Positions 56,778-64,000 of a stretch of DNA of 64,000 nt are shown here, one piece after another; position 1 is the stretch's first letter, and each line of letters starts with the position of its first letter. The position numbers and the translations under genes were made by a program. The notes beneath the pieces were generated by a model. The model did not search any database. It was given only the letters and a program-made list of their open reading frames with translations, and was not told where the DNA came from. The stretch is from Nocardiopsis sp. FR4 (GTDB lineage: Bacteria > Actinomycetota > Actinomycetes > Streptosporangiales > Streptosporangiaceae), in NCBI RefSeq assembly GCF_009830945.1, contig NZ_ML776454.1, forward strand, positions 311,240 to 375,239. Reading direction: 5' to 3'.

Positions 56778-57659
56778 CTACCGGCCGGAGAGCTGCTCGA
56801 CGATCTTCAGCAGGGCGGAGTGGTCGAGTGAGCCGTGGCCCTGGTTCTTGAGCGCCGCGACGTACTGCGCCACCTGCGCGCCGAGCGGGATGGCGACCCC
56901 GGCGGCGTGCGCGGAGTCGGTGACGATGCGCATGTCCTTGTCGTGCAGGGCGATGCGGAAGCCGGGCGCGAAGTCGCGCTCGCGCATGGCCCTCCCCTTG
57001 CGCTGGAGGACGGTGCTGCCCGCGAGCCCGCCGCCCAGGACCTCCAGGGCGGACTCGGTGTCCACGCCGTGGGCCTCCAGGAACACCAGGGCCTCGGCCA
57101 GGAGCTGGATGTTGCCCGCGACGATGAGCTGGTTGGCGGCCTTGACCGTCTGGCCCGCGCCGTGCGGGCCGACCAGGACGGGGGTGGTGCCCAGGACGTC
57201 GAAGATCGGGCGGGCCGTCTCGAAGTCCTCCCGCTCGCCGCCGACCATGATGGAGAGCTTGGCCTCGATGGCCCCGGCCTCGCCGCCGCTGACGGGGGCG
57301 TCCAGGACGCGCAGGCCGCGCGCGGTTCCGGCCTCGGCCACCTCGCGGGAGACGTCGGGGCGGATGCTGCTCATGTCGATGACCAGGGTGCCGGGCTTGG
57401 CGTTGTCGTAGACGCCGCCCTCGCCGAGCAGGAGCTCCCGCACGTCCGGGGAGTCCGGGACCATGGTGATGACGACGTCGGCGTCGGCGACGGCGCCGGC
57501 GACGCCGCCCCCGCGCAGGCCGCCCTCGGCGACCAGGGCGTCGACGCGGTCGGGGGTGAGGTTGTGGCCGGTGACGGTGTACCCGGCGCGGACGAGGTTG
57601 ACGGCCATGGGCAGGCCCATGATGCCGAGGCCGATGAAGGCGATCTTCTTGACGGACAC
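56778..57659 (-). CDS. garR: 2-hydroxy-3-oxopropionate (tartronate semialdehyde) reductase
   Basis: 293 residues of the beta-hydroxyacid dehydrogenase family. Rossmann motif FIGLGIMGLPMAVNLVRAG, substrate loop DAPVSGGEAGA and the catalytic Lys in GAGQTVKAANQLIV. Reduces tartronate semialdehyde to D-glycerate. GTG 57659 follows AAGGGGA by 6 nt; the open frame upstream is non-coding or overlaps hyi. Placed between hyi and gcl, as in other glyoxylate-salvage operons (glxR naming is also used). Confidence 0.93.
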   Translation of the reverse strand: MSVKKIAFIGLGIMGLPMAVNLVRAGYTVTGHNLTPDRVDALVAEGGLRGGGVAGAVADADVVITMVPDSPDVRELLLGEGGVYDNAKPGTLVIDMSSIRPDVSREVAEAGTARGLRVLDAPVSGGEAGAIEAKLSIMVGGEREDFETARPIFDVLGTTPVLVGPHGAGQTVKAANQLIVAGNIQLLAEALVFLEAHGVDTESALEVLGGGLAGSTVLQRKGRAMRERDFAPGFRIALHDKDMRIVTDSAHAAGVAIPLGAQVAQYVAALKNQGHGSLDHSALLKIVEQLSGR

Positions 57660-57775
57660 GTGGGTCCCCTTCGTGGCTGGTGCGGCTCGGTGGCCGGTGT
57701 GGATGGTGTGCGCGGGCCGGCTCGGGCGCCCGTGCGGCTGGCTCCGCGGCGCGGAGGGCTCACTCCGCGAACGGT

Positions 57776-58573
57776 TCAGGCGAGCCAGCCGAAGCTCTTC
57801 TCGCTGGCGACGGTGGGCTTGTACTCCAGTCCGACGAACCCCTCGTAGCCCGCCTCCTGGGCGGCGCCGAGCAGGGTGTCGATGGGCAGGCGTCCGCTGC
57901 CGGGCTCCCCGCGGCCGGGGGTGTCGGCGATCTGGACGTGCCCGAACTCGGCGGCGTGGTCGCGGATCACGGCGGCCACGTCGTCGCCGTTGACCACGAG
58001 GTGGTACAGGTCCGCGAGCAGGGCGACGTTGTCGGCCCCGGCCTCGCGGGCCAGGGCGACGAACGCGAGACCGTCCGCGGCCGTCTTGAGCGGGTAGCTC
58101 TCGGCGCCGCTGATGGGCTCGACGAGGACGGTGCCGCCCACCCGGGCCACCGCGCGCGCGGCGGCGAGGGTGTTCTCCAGGGCGGTCCGGTCCTGTTCGT
58201 CGAAGTCGACCCCGGGCTGGCGCAGTCCGTAGAGGGCGTTGAACCCGGTGGTGCCGGTGCGCTCGGCGATGCGCACCACGGCGTCGATGTTGGCCCGGAA
58301 CTCGTCGCGGCGCGCGGGGTGCGAGAGCACGCCCCGGTCGGGGCCGGGCAGCTCGCCCGCGAAGAAGTTGAGGCCGGTGAGGCGGACTCCGGCCCGGTCC
58401 AGGGCCTTGACGAAACCGTCCACCTCGTCCTGGGGCGGGATCGGACTCGCGAAGGGCCACCAGAACTCGACGGCCTCGAAGCCCGCCTCACGCGCGGCCC
58501 GTGGGCGCTCGTGCAGCGGGAGCTCGGTGAACAGCAGCGAGCAGTTCACCGTGTATCCGAGGGTGTGGCTCAT
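57776..58573 (-). CDS. hyi: hydroxypyruvate isomerase
   Basis: 265 residues, xylose-isomerase-like TIM barrel: YTVNCSLLFTELPLHERPRAAREAGFEAVEFWWPF, LNFFAGELPGPDRG, LVEPISG (metal Glu), LLADLYHLVVNGDD (His/Asp) and IADTPGRGEPGSG. Interconverts hydroxypyruvate and tartronate semialdehyde. First gene of the hyi-garR-gcl operon, with GGAGG before ATG 58573 and two candidate IclR-type boxes just upstream. Confidence 0.93.
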   Translation of the reverse strand: MSHTLGYTVNCSLLFTELPLHERPRAAREAGFEAVEFWWPFASPIPPQDEVDGFVKALDRAGVRLTGLNFFAGELPGPDRGVLSHPARRDEFRANIDAVVRIAERTGTTGFNALYGLRQPGVDFDEQDRTALENTLAAARAVARVGGTVLVEPISGAESYPLKTAADGLAFVALAREAGADNVALLADLYHLVVNGDDVAAVIRDHAAEFGHVQIADTPGRGEPGSGRLPIDTLLGAAQEAGYEGFVGLEYKPTVASEKSFGWLA

Positions 58574-58593
58574 ACCTTGCCTCCAGCTTCTAC

Positions 58594-58629
58594 TTCCACA
58601 TTGCGGAAAGTAGATTTCGCTTTAAGGAA
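58594..58629. promoter_or_regulatory. tandem IclR-type boxes upstream of hyi
   Basis: TTCCACATTGCGGAA (58594-58608) and TTTCGCTTTAAGGAA (58615-58629) are two 15-bp imperfect dyads of TTCC-N7-GGAA type, 21 bp apart (two helical turns). IclR-family regulators such as AllR bind this kind of tandem site at glyoxylate and allantoin genes; which protein acts here is unknown. Confidence 0.6.
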
Positions 58630-58773
58630 TGATTGAAGTGTGCGGCGCACCGCCCCGCTTGTCAACCACCCCGCGCGAATCCCGCCCCCACCCGCCCTCT
58701 TGGTACGGAGATACGGAACCCCCTGGTGGCGCACCACGAAATCCGTGACTTCGCGACGATTGCGCCGGGGGTG

Positions 58774-58825
58774 TTGACAGGGTCACACTGCTATCAACTA
58801 GAGTCCGTGCAGTCCGTAATACGGA
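58774..58825 (+). promoter_or_regulatory. predicted uraD promoter with operator dyad
   Basis: TTGACA (58774-58779) and TAGAGT (58799-58804), spacer 19 bp. The perfect 13-bp dyad TCCGTAATACGGA (58813-58825) covers the expected start site, a good position for repression of the uraD-uraH transcript. Confidence 0.55.
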
Positions 58826-58919
58826 ATTAGATATCTGCACTACGAAAGCTCAACGGGAGTTCACCGGCACCGGCCCAGGGGCCGATGACCCGGGGACCCC
58901 GCGAGCCACGGGAGAGCAC

Positions 58920-59474
58920 ATGCCCGAGACCACCCCGCGGGAGCGGACGGCCGGAACCGACCCGGGCCTGGACCGCCTGAACGCCCTGCCGGAGGAGGAG
59001 CTGCGCACCCGACTCGCGCAGTGCCTGAACGTCGACCGCTGGGTCGCGGCCCTGGCCGCCGAGGCCCCCTTCGCCGACCGGGCCGCGCTCCTGGAGTCGG
59101 CCGACCGGCACGCGCGCTCGATCACCGCCGAGGAGACCGCCACCGCCCTGGCCCGCCACCCGCGCATCGGGGAGAGGGCCGACGGCGCGGACACCGAGTC
59201 CGCGTGGTCGCGCGGGGAGCAGTCCGCCTTCGCCGCCGGCACCGACGACGCCTCCGCCCGCGTGCAGCGGATCTTCGCCCACGCCCAGCGCGAGTACGAG
59301 GACCGGTTCGGCCAGATCTACCTGGTCTGCGCCAGCGGGCGCTCCAGCCGCGAACTCCTGTCCGACCTGGTCGAGCGCCTGGCCAACGACCGCGCCACCG
59401 AACTGGCCGTGGTCGGCGACGAACTGCGCAAGATCGCCGGGCTGCGCCTGGTCAAACTCCTGGAGGACGCATGA
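58920..59474 (+). CDS. uraD: 2-oxo-4-hydroxy-4-carboxy-5-ureidoimidazoline (OHCU) decarboxylase
   Basis: 184 residues. The catalytic His lies in ALARHPRIGERA; EQSAF, the FGQIYLVCASGRSSRELL segment and the C-terminal DELRKIAGLRLVKLL are family hallmarks. Converts OHCU to S-allantoin, the last step from urate. GGGAGAG precedes the ATG. Overlaps uraH as ATGA. Confidence 0.95.
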   Translation: MPETTPRERTAGTDPGLDRLNALPEEELRTRLAQCLNVDRWVAALAAEAPFADRAALLESADRHARSITAEETATALARHPRIGERADGADTESAWSRGEQSAFAAGTDDASARVQRIFAHAQREYEDRFGQIYLVCASGRSSRELLSDLVERLANDRATELAVVGDELRKIAGLRLVKLLEDA

Positions 59475-59815
59475 GCCACGTGACCACCCACGTCCTGGAC
59501 GCCGCCCTGGGCCGCCCCGCCCGCGACGTCCCCGTACGCCTGGAGGCCGCGGCCGACACCGCCCGCACCGCGTGGAAACCCGTCGCGGAGGGGCGCACCA
59601 ACGACGACGGGCGCGTGCCCGACCTGGGCCCGGAGCGGCTCGCCGCCGGGTACTACCGGGTCGTCTTCGACACCGGCGCCTACTTCGAGGCCACCGGCCA
59701 GCGCGGGTTCTACCCCGAGGTCGCCATCGTCTTCGACCTGGCCGACGAGGACGCGCACTACCACGTCCCGCTGCTGCTGAGCCCGTTCGCCTACTCGACC
59801 TACCGCGGCTCCTAG
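59471..59815 (+). CDS. uraH: 5-hydroxyisourate hydrolase (transthyretin-like)
   Basis: 114 residues. Signature HVLDAALGRPARDVPVRL at the start, the RTNDDGRVPDL turn, and the C-terminal YSTYRGS that completes the active site. Hydrolyses 5-hydroxyisourate to OHCU. Translationally coupled to uraD. Confidence 0.96.
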   Translation: MSHVTTHVLDAALGRPARDVPVRLEAAADTARTAWKPVAEGRTNDDGRVPDLGPERLAAGYYRVVFDTGAYFEATGQRGFYPEVAIVFDLADEDAHYHVPLLLSPFAYSTYRGS

Positions 59816-59841
59816 CGGCCCGCCGCAACCCGCGGATCCCC

Positions 59842-59863
59842 GGCGCGCCCCCGAGGGCGCGCC
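59842..59863 (+). terminator. hairpin after uraH
   Basis: GGCGCGCCC and its complement form a perfect 9-bp stem with a 4-nt loop, 26 bp after the uraH stop. It separates uraDH from urate oxidase, which probably has its own or readthrough transcription; 227 bp lie between the genes. Confidence 0.6.
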
Positions 59864-60042
59864 CCTGCCGGAGAACAGAGAGGAGTGGTCGGCACGCGTC
59901 TTACCCGGTGCAGGATGTGACACCTGATTCTTCGAGTGCGCGACAGGTCCTTCCGCATGACCACAGCGGTCCTCCCTCGTAGCACGGCGCCCGGCGCCAA
60001 CGATGACGACTTCACGCATCCACACGGATGGAGTTCACCCTG

Positions 60043-60939
60043 ATGGGCATCCGACTCGGAGAGAACCAGTACGGCAAGGCGGAGGTCCGCCTCGTCCACG
60101 TCAACCGCGACACCGACGTCCACCGGATCAAGGACGTCAACGTCACCTCCCAGCTGCGCGGGGACCTGGAATCGGTCCACACCGTCGGTGACAACAGCAC
60201 GTGCCTGCCGACCGACACCCAGAAGAACACCGTCTACGCCAAGGCCCGCGAGTGGGGCGGCGTCGGCGCGATCGAGGACTTCGCCCTGCGGCTGGCCCGC
60301 CACTTCGTGGACGAGCACAGCTACGTGCACGGGGCCCGCCAGGAGGTGCACGAGTACTCCTGGGAGCGCATCACCACCTCCGAGGGGCCGCACGACCACG
60401 CGTTCACCCGCAGCGGCGGCGAGACCCGCACCACGGTGGTCAACAAGGACGGCGCCCGCGAGTGGGTGGTCTCCGGCTTCGAGGGCCTGACCGTGCTCAA
60501 GTCCACCGGCTCGGAGTTCCACGGCTACCCCAAGACCAAGTACACGACGCTGCCCGAGACCACCGACCGGATCCTGGCCACCGACGTCACCGCCCGCTGG
60601 CGCTACGCCGGCGTGGAGCACGACTTCGACAAGGCCTACTCCTCCGTCCGCGCCCTGTGCCTGGAGGCCTTCGCCCGGACGCACAGCCTGGCCCTGCAGC
60701 AGACCCTCTACGAGATGGGCCGGGCCGTCCTGGAGGCGCACCCGGAGATCGCCGAGATCCGCTTCTCCATGCCGAACAACCACCACTTCCTCGTGGACCT
60801 GTCCCCGTTCGGCCTGGACAACCCCAACGAGGTGTTCTTCGCGGCGGACCGCCCCTACGGCAAGATCGAGGCCACCGTCGAACGCGACGACGCCCCCGAC
60901 GCCGGGGACGCCTGGAAGGCCGTACCGGGCTTCGTGTGA
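60043..60939 (+). CDS. uox: urate oxidase (uricase)
   Basis: 298 residues, cofactor-free uricase. The catalytic Lys is in ENQYGKAEVRLV and the Thr in DNSTCLPTDTQKNTVYA. FSMPNNHHFLVDLSPFG is the C-terminal signature. Oxidises urate to 5-hydroxyisourate. ATG 60043 has GGAG 9 nt upstream; the ATG five codons earlier (60028) is the alternative. Confidence 0.95.
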   Translation: MGIRLGENQYGKAEVRLVHVNRDTDVHRIKDVNVTSQLRGDLESVHTVGDNSTCLPTDTQKNTVYAKAREWGGVGAIEDFALRLARHFVDEHSYVHGARQEVHEYSWERITTSEGPHDHAFTRSGGETRTTVVNKDGAREWVVSGFEGLTVLKSTGSEFHGYPKTKYTTLPETTDRILATDVTARWRYAGVEHDFDKAYSSVRALCLEAFARTHSLALQQTLYEMGRAVLEAHPEIAEIRFSMPNNHHFLVDLSPFGLDNPNEVFFAADRPYGKIEATVERDDAPDAGDAWKAVPGFV

Positions 60940-60949
60940 CCCCCGGTCC

Positions 60950-60979
60950 CCGGGGCCCGCCTCGCTGGCCGGGCCCCGG
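60950..60979 (+). terminator. terminator after urate oxidase
   Basis: CCGGGGCCCG pairs with its complement over a 10-nt loop, 11 bp after the stop. The 177 bp from here to the permease start hold no gene. Confidence 0.65.
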
Positions 60980-61156
60980 CCTCCCCCACCCGCCGGAGCG
61001 ACCCTCCGGCTCTCCGACCCGCCCTTCGCGGCGGGCTCCCCCGGACTCCGGCGCGCCCCGCGGGCCGCCGCCGTGCCGGTGCGACACCACCGGGCCCCGT
61101 GCCCGTGAACCCGGCCCCTCCCGGGCGCCGACAAGCGCAAAGGCTGGAAACTGGCC

Positions 61157-62671
61157 ATGTCGAACAGTCCGTCCGCCAAGGACTCGGCCACAACGAACGC
61201 CTCGCCCACCCCCTCCCGCCCCGAGGACGAGAGGCTGCCCGCGCGGCTCCTGCTCGTCTACGGGTTGCAGCACATCCTCACCATGTACGCCGGCGCCGTG
61301 GCCCCGGCCCTGGTCATCGGCGCCGCCGCCGGACTCGCCAGCGACCCCGCCGCCATGGGCATCCTCGTCAGCGGCGCGCTCCTGGTGGCGGGTCTGGCCA
61401 CCCTCCTGCAGACCGTGGGCCACCGGCGCCTGGGCGCGCAGATGCCCATCGTGGTGGCCTGCTCCTTCGTCCCCGTCAGCGCCATCACCTCGCTCGCCGC
61501 GGGCCAGGACGGGGAGAACCTGCCCGTCGCCTTCGGCGCCTCCCTGGCCGCCGGGCTCTTCGCCCTGGCGCTGACGCCGTTCTTCGGGCAGCTCATCCGC
61601 TTCTTCCCGCCGATCGTCACGGGCACCATCATCACCGTCATCGGCGTGAGCCTGATGCCGGTGGCCGCCCGGTGGATCATGGACGGCGCCACCCGCACGC
61701 TGGAGGACGGCTCCTCCGTCCCGGCCGCTCCCCCGGGCAACCTCGCCCTGGCGGGGCTGACCCTGGCGGTCATCGTGGTCGGCTCCCGGGTCTTCCCCGG
61801 CATCTGGGGACGGCTGTCCATCCTGCTGGGCCTGGTCGTGGGCACGCTGGTCGCGCTGCCCCTGGGCATGGCCGACTTCAGCCGGGTGGGCGAGGCCGAC
61901 CTCGTGTTCAACCCGGCCTCGGTGTTCTACTTCGGCCCGCCCCGGTTCGAGGCCGCAGCGATCATCACCATGTGCGTGATCATGCTCGTGGTGCTGACCG
62001 AGGGCGCCTCGCACATCATCGCGGTCGGCGAGATCACCGGTTCCAGGGTGGACGCCAGACGCATCTCCGCGGGCCTGCGCGCCGACGTGAGCGGTTCGCT
62101 GATCGGTCCGATCCTCAGCGCCACCCCCACCAGCTCCTTCGCGCAGAACATCGGGCTGCTGGCCCTGACCAAGGTGCGCAGCCGCTACGTGGTGGCCACC
62201 GGCGCGGGCATCCTCGTCGCCCTCGGGCTGTTCCCGGTGCTGGGCGGGGTCATGGCCGCGATCCCCACCCCCGTCCTGGGCGGGGCCGGGCTGGTCCTGT
62301 TCGGCAGCGTGGCCGCCAGCGGGATCAAGACCCTGGCCAAGGTGGACTTCACCAACAACCTCAACCTGGTGCTGGTGGCCGCCTCCGTCGGCGTGGCGGT
62401 GATCCCGCTGGCCTACCCCGACTTCTACGCCTACCTGCCGGAGTCGGTGGAGATGATCGCGCACTCGGGCATCATCGGGGCGGCGGTCGTGGCGATCGTG
62501 CTCAACGTGTGCTTCAACGTCCTCGGACGCGGCCGGGACGCCTCGGCGCCCGCCGCGATCGACACCGAGGAGATCGGCAGCGCCGGCCCCGGTGAGGCCA
62601 AGTACACCGACCAGGCGGGGGCGGCCTACCGCGAGGGCGGCTCCGAGCCCCTGGACGAGCCGCGGCGGTGA
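61157..62671 (+). CDS. NCS2-family purine (urate/xanthine) permease
   Basis: 504 residues with about 14 membrane helices. The NCS2 signature region SSFAQNIGLLALTKVRSRYV (QNxG...TxxxSR) and the earlier LVYGLQHILTMYAGAVAPALVIG are conserved. Imports urate or xanthine by proton symport. It lies in the ureide cluster after urate oxidase, which favours urate/xanthine over uracil. The C-terminal tail is hydrophilic and acidic. Confidence 0.94.
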   Translation: MSNSPSAKDSATTNASPTPSRPEDERLPARLLLVYGLQHILTMYAGAVAPALVIGAAAGLASDPAAMGILVSGALLVAGLATLLQTVGHRRLGAQMPIVVACSFVPVSAITSLAAGQDGENLPVAFGASLAAGLFALALTPFFGQLIRFFPPIVTGTIITVIGVSLMPVAARWIMDGATRTLEDGSSVPAAPPGNLALAGLTLAVIVVGSRVFPGIWGRLSILLGLVVGTLVALPLGMADFSRVGEADLVFNPASVFYFGPPRFEAAAIITMCVIMLVVLTEGASHIIAVGEITGSRVDARRISAGLRADVSGSLIGPILSATPTSSFAQNIGLLALTKVRSRYVVATGAGILVALGLFPVLGGVMAAIPTPVLGGAGLVLFGSVAASGIKTLAKVDFTNNLNLVLVAASVGVAVIPLAYPDFYAYLPESVEMIAHSGIIGAAVVAIVLNVCFNVLGRGRDASAPAAIDTEEIGSAGPGEAKYTDQAGAAYREGGSEPLDEPRR

Positions 62672-62747
62672 CCCGCGCGGGCCGGCGTTCCGCCCCGGGT
62701 GCGGGGCGTCGGCCCAACCCTCTGCTCCCGAACTGATCAGCCCGCGG

Positions 62748-62768
62748 ATACGGAACTCGGACTTCCGT
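62748..62768 (+). promoter_or_regulatory. candidate operator upstream of the LysR gene
   Basis: ATACGGAA then TTCCGT: the dyad ACGGAA-N7-TTCCGT spans 62750-62768, 31 bp before the GTG. ATACGGAA also occurs at 58711-58718 and 58819-58826, so this may be the same regulator's site. Confidence 0.55.
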
Positions 62769-62798
62769 TCAGCAGGAGTGAATGGTATCCCTGGCAGG

Positions 62799-63749
62799 GT
62801 GACCGACTGGGATCTGCGCAAACTCCGCGTCCTCCGCGCCCTGGAGGAGTTCGGCACCGTCCGGGCCACGGCCGAGGCGCTGAGCATGACCCCCTCAGCC
62901 GTCTCCCAGCAGCTGTCCTCCCTCTCCCGGCAGGTGGGCGTGACGCTGCTGGAGGCGCACGGACGGCGGGTGCGCCTGACCGACGCCGCGCACGCGCTGC
63001 TGTGCCACACCGACCTCGTGCTCGCCCAGCTGGAACGGGCCGAGGCCGAGCTGTCCGGCTTCGCCCGCGGCGAGGCCGGACACGTGCGCGTCGGCGCGTT
63101 CGCCACCGCCATCCCCAGCCTGGTGGTGCCCGCCCTGCGGCGGCTGCGGCGCACCCGACCGGAGCTGACCACGCGGGTGCACCAGGCCGAGGCCGCGGAG
63201 GTCTACGACCTGCTCTCCGCCGGGGAGATCGACCTGGGCCTGTCCCTGGCCGCCCAGGCCCCCCGCGAGCGCGACGGCCGGATCGGCGGCCAGGACCGCT
63301 ACGACCGGCGCGAACTGCTCACCGACCCGCTCGACGTGGCCCTGCCCGCCCACCACCGCCTCGCCGCCTCCCGCGCCCCGCGCCTGCGCGACCTGGCCGG
63401 GGAGCCCTGGATCTACGGCGCTTCGGGGCCCTGGCGCGACATCACCCTCGCCGCCTGCGCCCAGGCCGGGTTCGTACCCGAGCAGGCGCACGTGGCCTCC
63501 GACTGGCGGGCCATCCTGGACATGGTCGCGGCGGGCATGGGCGTGGCCCTGATCCCCCGGCTGGCCGCCGTGGGCGACACCCCGGGCATCAGCCTGCGGG
63601 TCCCGCACCCCGACCAGCCGCGCCGCCACGTGGTGACGGCCGTGCGCTCGGGTTCGGAGGGGCGCCCGCAGATCGCCGCGGTGCTGCGCGCCCTGGCGGA
63701 CACGGCCGCCGGGATCGCCGCACCCGACAAGACCGTTCAGCTTTCCTGA
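62799..63749 (+). CDS. LysR-family transcriptional regulator
   Basis: 316 residues. N-terminal winged helix: LRKLRVLRALEEFGTVRATAEALSMTPSAVSQQLSSLSRQVGVTLLEAHGRRVRLTDA. The effector domain is type 2 periplasmic-binding-like (VRVGAFATAIPSLVVPALRRLRR, VAAGMGVALIPRLAA). Likely local regulator of purine or ureide genes because of its position between the permease and allantoicase. GTG 62799 is the start; no strong Shine-Dalgarno. Confidence 0.92.
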   Translation: MTDWDLRKLRVLRALEEFGTVRATAEALSMTPSAVSQQLSSLSRQVGVTLLEAHGRRVRLTDAAHALLCHTDLVLAQLERAEAELSGFARGEAGHVRVGAFATAIPSLVVPALRRLRRTRPELTTRVHQAEAAEVYDLLSAGEIDLGLSLAAQAPRERDGRIGGQDRYDRRELLTDPLDVALPAHHRLAASRAPRLRDLAGEPWIYGASGPWRDITLAACAQAGFVPEQAHVASDWRAILDMVAAGMGVALIPRLAAVGDTPGISLRVPHPDQPRRHVVTAVRSGSEGRPQIAAVLRALADTAAGIAAPDKTVQLS

Positions 63750-63783
63750 ACAGAATGATCGAAAACTTTCGCTGGACGTAACC

Positions 63784-63799
63784 GTTCCCGCTTGCGAAC
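63784..63799. promoter_or_regulatory. inverted repeat upstream of allantoicase
   Basis: GTTC-CCGCTTGC-GAAC, spacing like the TTCC-N7-GGAA boxes upstream of hyi. It lies 40 bp before the allantoicase ATG in the 89-bp gap after the LysR gene. Confidence 0.4.
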
Positions 63800-63838
63800 C
63801 TGGACATGTCCGACACAAACCCACATTCCGGGAGAGAC

Positions 63839-64000
63839 ATGAGCGGGGCCCAGCCCACCGATCCGCGCGCCTACAACGCCAAGCCCTACGCGGGCGGCGA
63901 CCCCTACGCCGACTACCGCCACACCGAACTCGACTTCTCGGCCCTGGTGGACCTGGCCGACCGCCGCCTGGGCGGCGGCGTGGTCGCCGCCAACGACGAG
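63839..64000 (+). CDS. alc: allantoicase, N-terminal part (runs off the window)
   Basis: 54 residues are visible: MSGAQPTDPRAYNAKPYAGG, then ELDFSALVDLADRRLGGGVVAANDE. The last stretch is the conserved start of the first allantoicase domain (LASRRLGG-VVxANDE). Splits allantoate into ureidoglycolate and urea, completing the route to glyoxylate. GGGAGAG precedes the ATG. Confidence 0.85.
   Translation, partial: MSGAQPTDPRAYNAKPYAGGDPYADYRHTELDFSALVDLADRRLGGGVVAANDE

Larger units (their letters stand above)
58574..58919. other. divergent control region of the glyoxylate and ureide operons
   Basis: 346 bp, locally AT-richer, containing the operator and promoter elements listed separately. It also has a direct repeat TACGGAG-ATACGGAA at 58704-58718. 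No coding potential. Confidence 0.7.

Overview
The window is very GC-rich, gene-dense actinobacterial DNA. Codon use, frequent GTG/TTG starts, 1-4 nt gene overlaps, an HrdB/SigA-like sigma factor and a ppdK - glyS - zinc ABC/zur - uppS/recO - leuA order that resembles Streptomyces (from memory) all point to Actinomycetia. Nocardiopsis or a close relative is my best guess, but this is inference. I see no rRNA, tRNA, CRISPR, insertion sequence or phage.

1-8146 is mostly housekeeping on the minus strand: a YdiJ-type FAD/Fe-S oxidoreductase, a membrane-anchored GH18 protein, a principal-type sigma factor and dnaG. 8370-11187 holds a two-gene unit of extracytoplasmic binding-fold proteins, the second fused to a VWA domain. 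11213-26226 is one uninterrupted minus-strand arabinan/L-arabinose locus: LacI regulator, araB, araD, an AraA-family isomerase, a CUT1 importer without its own ATPase, a secreted GH43, a cytoplasmic GH51 and a complete ChvE/MmsA/MmsB (CUT2) importer. Two near-identical 14-bp sites flank the regulator and are candidate operators. The 8370-26226 block separates dnaG from dgt, which are neighbours in many actinobacteria.

26341-38398: dgt, a DUF218 membrane protein, ppdK, TrhA/hemolysin III, a PadR regulator with a membrane protein, a GNAT acetyltransferase, glyS and an ABM-domain protein. The 783 bp between padR and the GNAT gene holds a nested dyad and two copies, exactly 400 bp apart, of an unexplained hairpin element. 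38500-52075: a large teichoic-acid polymerase-like protein, znuC-znuB-zur behind a near-consensus promoter that implies a leaderless mRNA, recO-uppS-SGNH plus a second SGNH paralogue, a CAP protein, DUF2625, and leuA preceded by a Leu-rich leader peptide.

52076-54703 contains a frameshifted VapC-like PIN toxin, a secreted M14 carboxypeptidase and a small lipoprotein. 54950-64000 is ureide and glyoxylate metabolism: hyi-garR-gcl on minus; uraD-uraH, urate oxidase, an NCS2 purine permease, a LysR regulator and the start of allantoicase on plus. Together these take urate to allantoin, then allantoate, and recycle the released glyoxylate through tartronate semialdehyde to glycerate. Repeated TACGGAA / TTCC-N7-GGAA boxes in the control regions suggest shared regulation.
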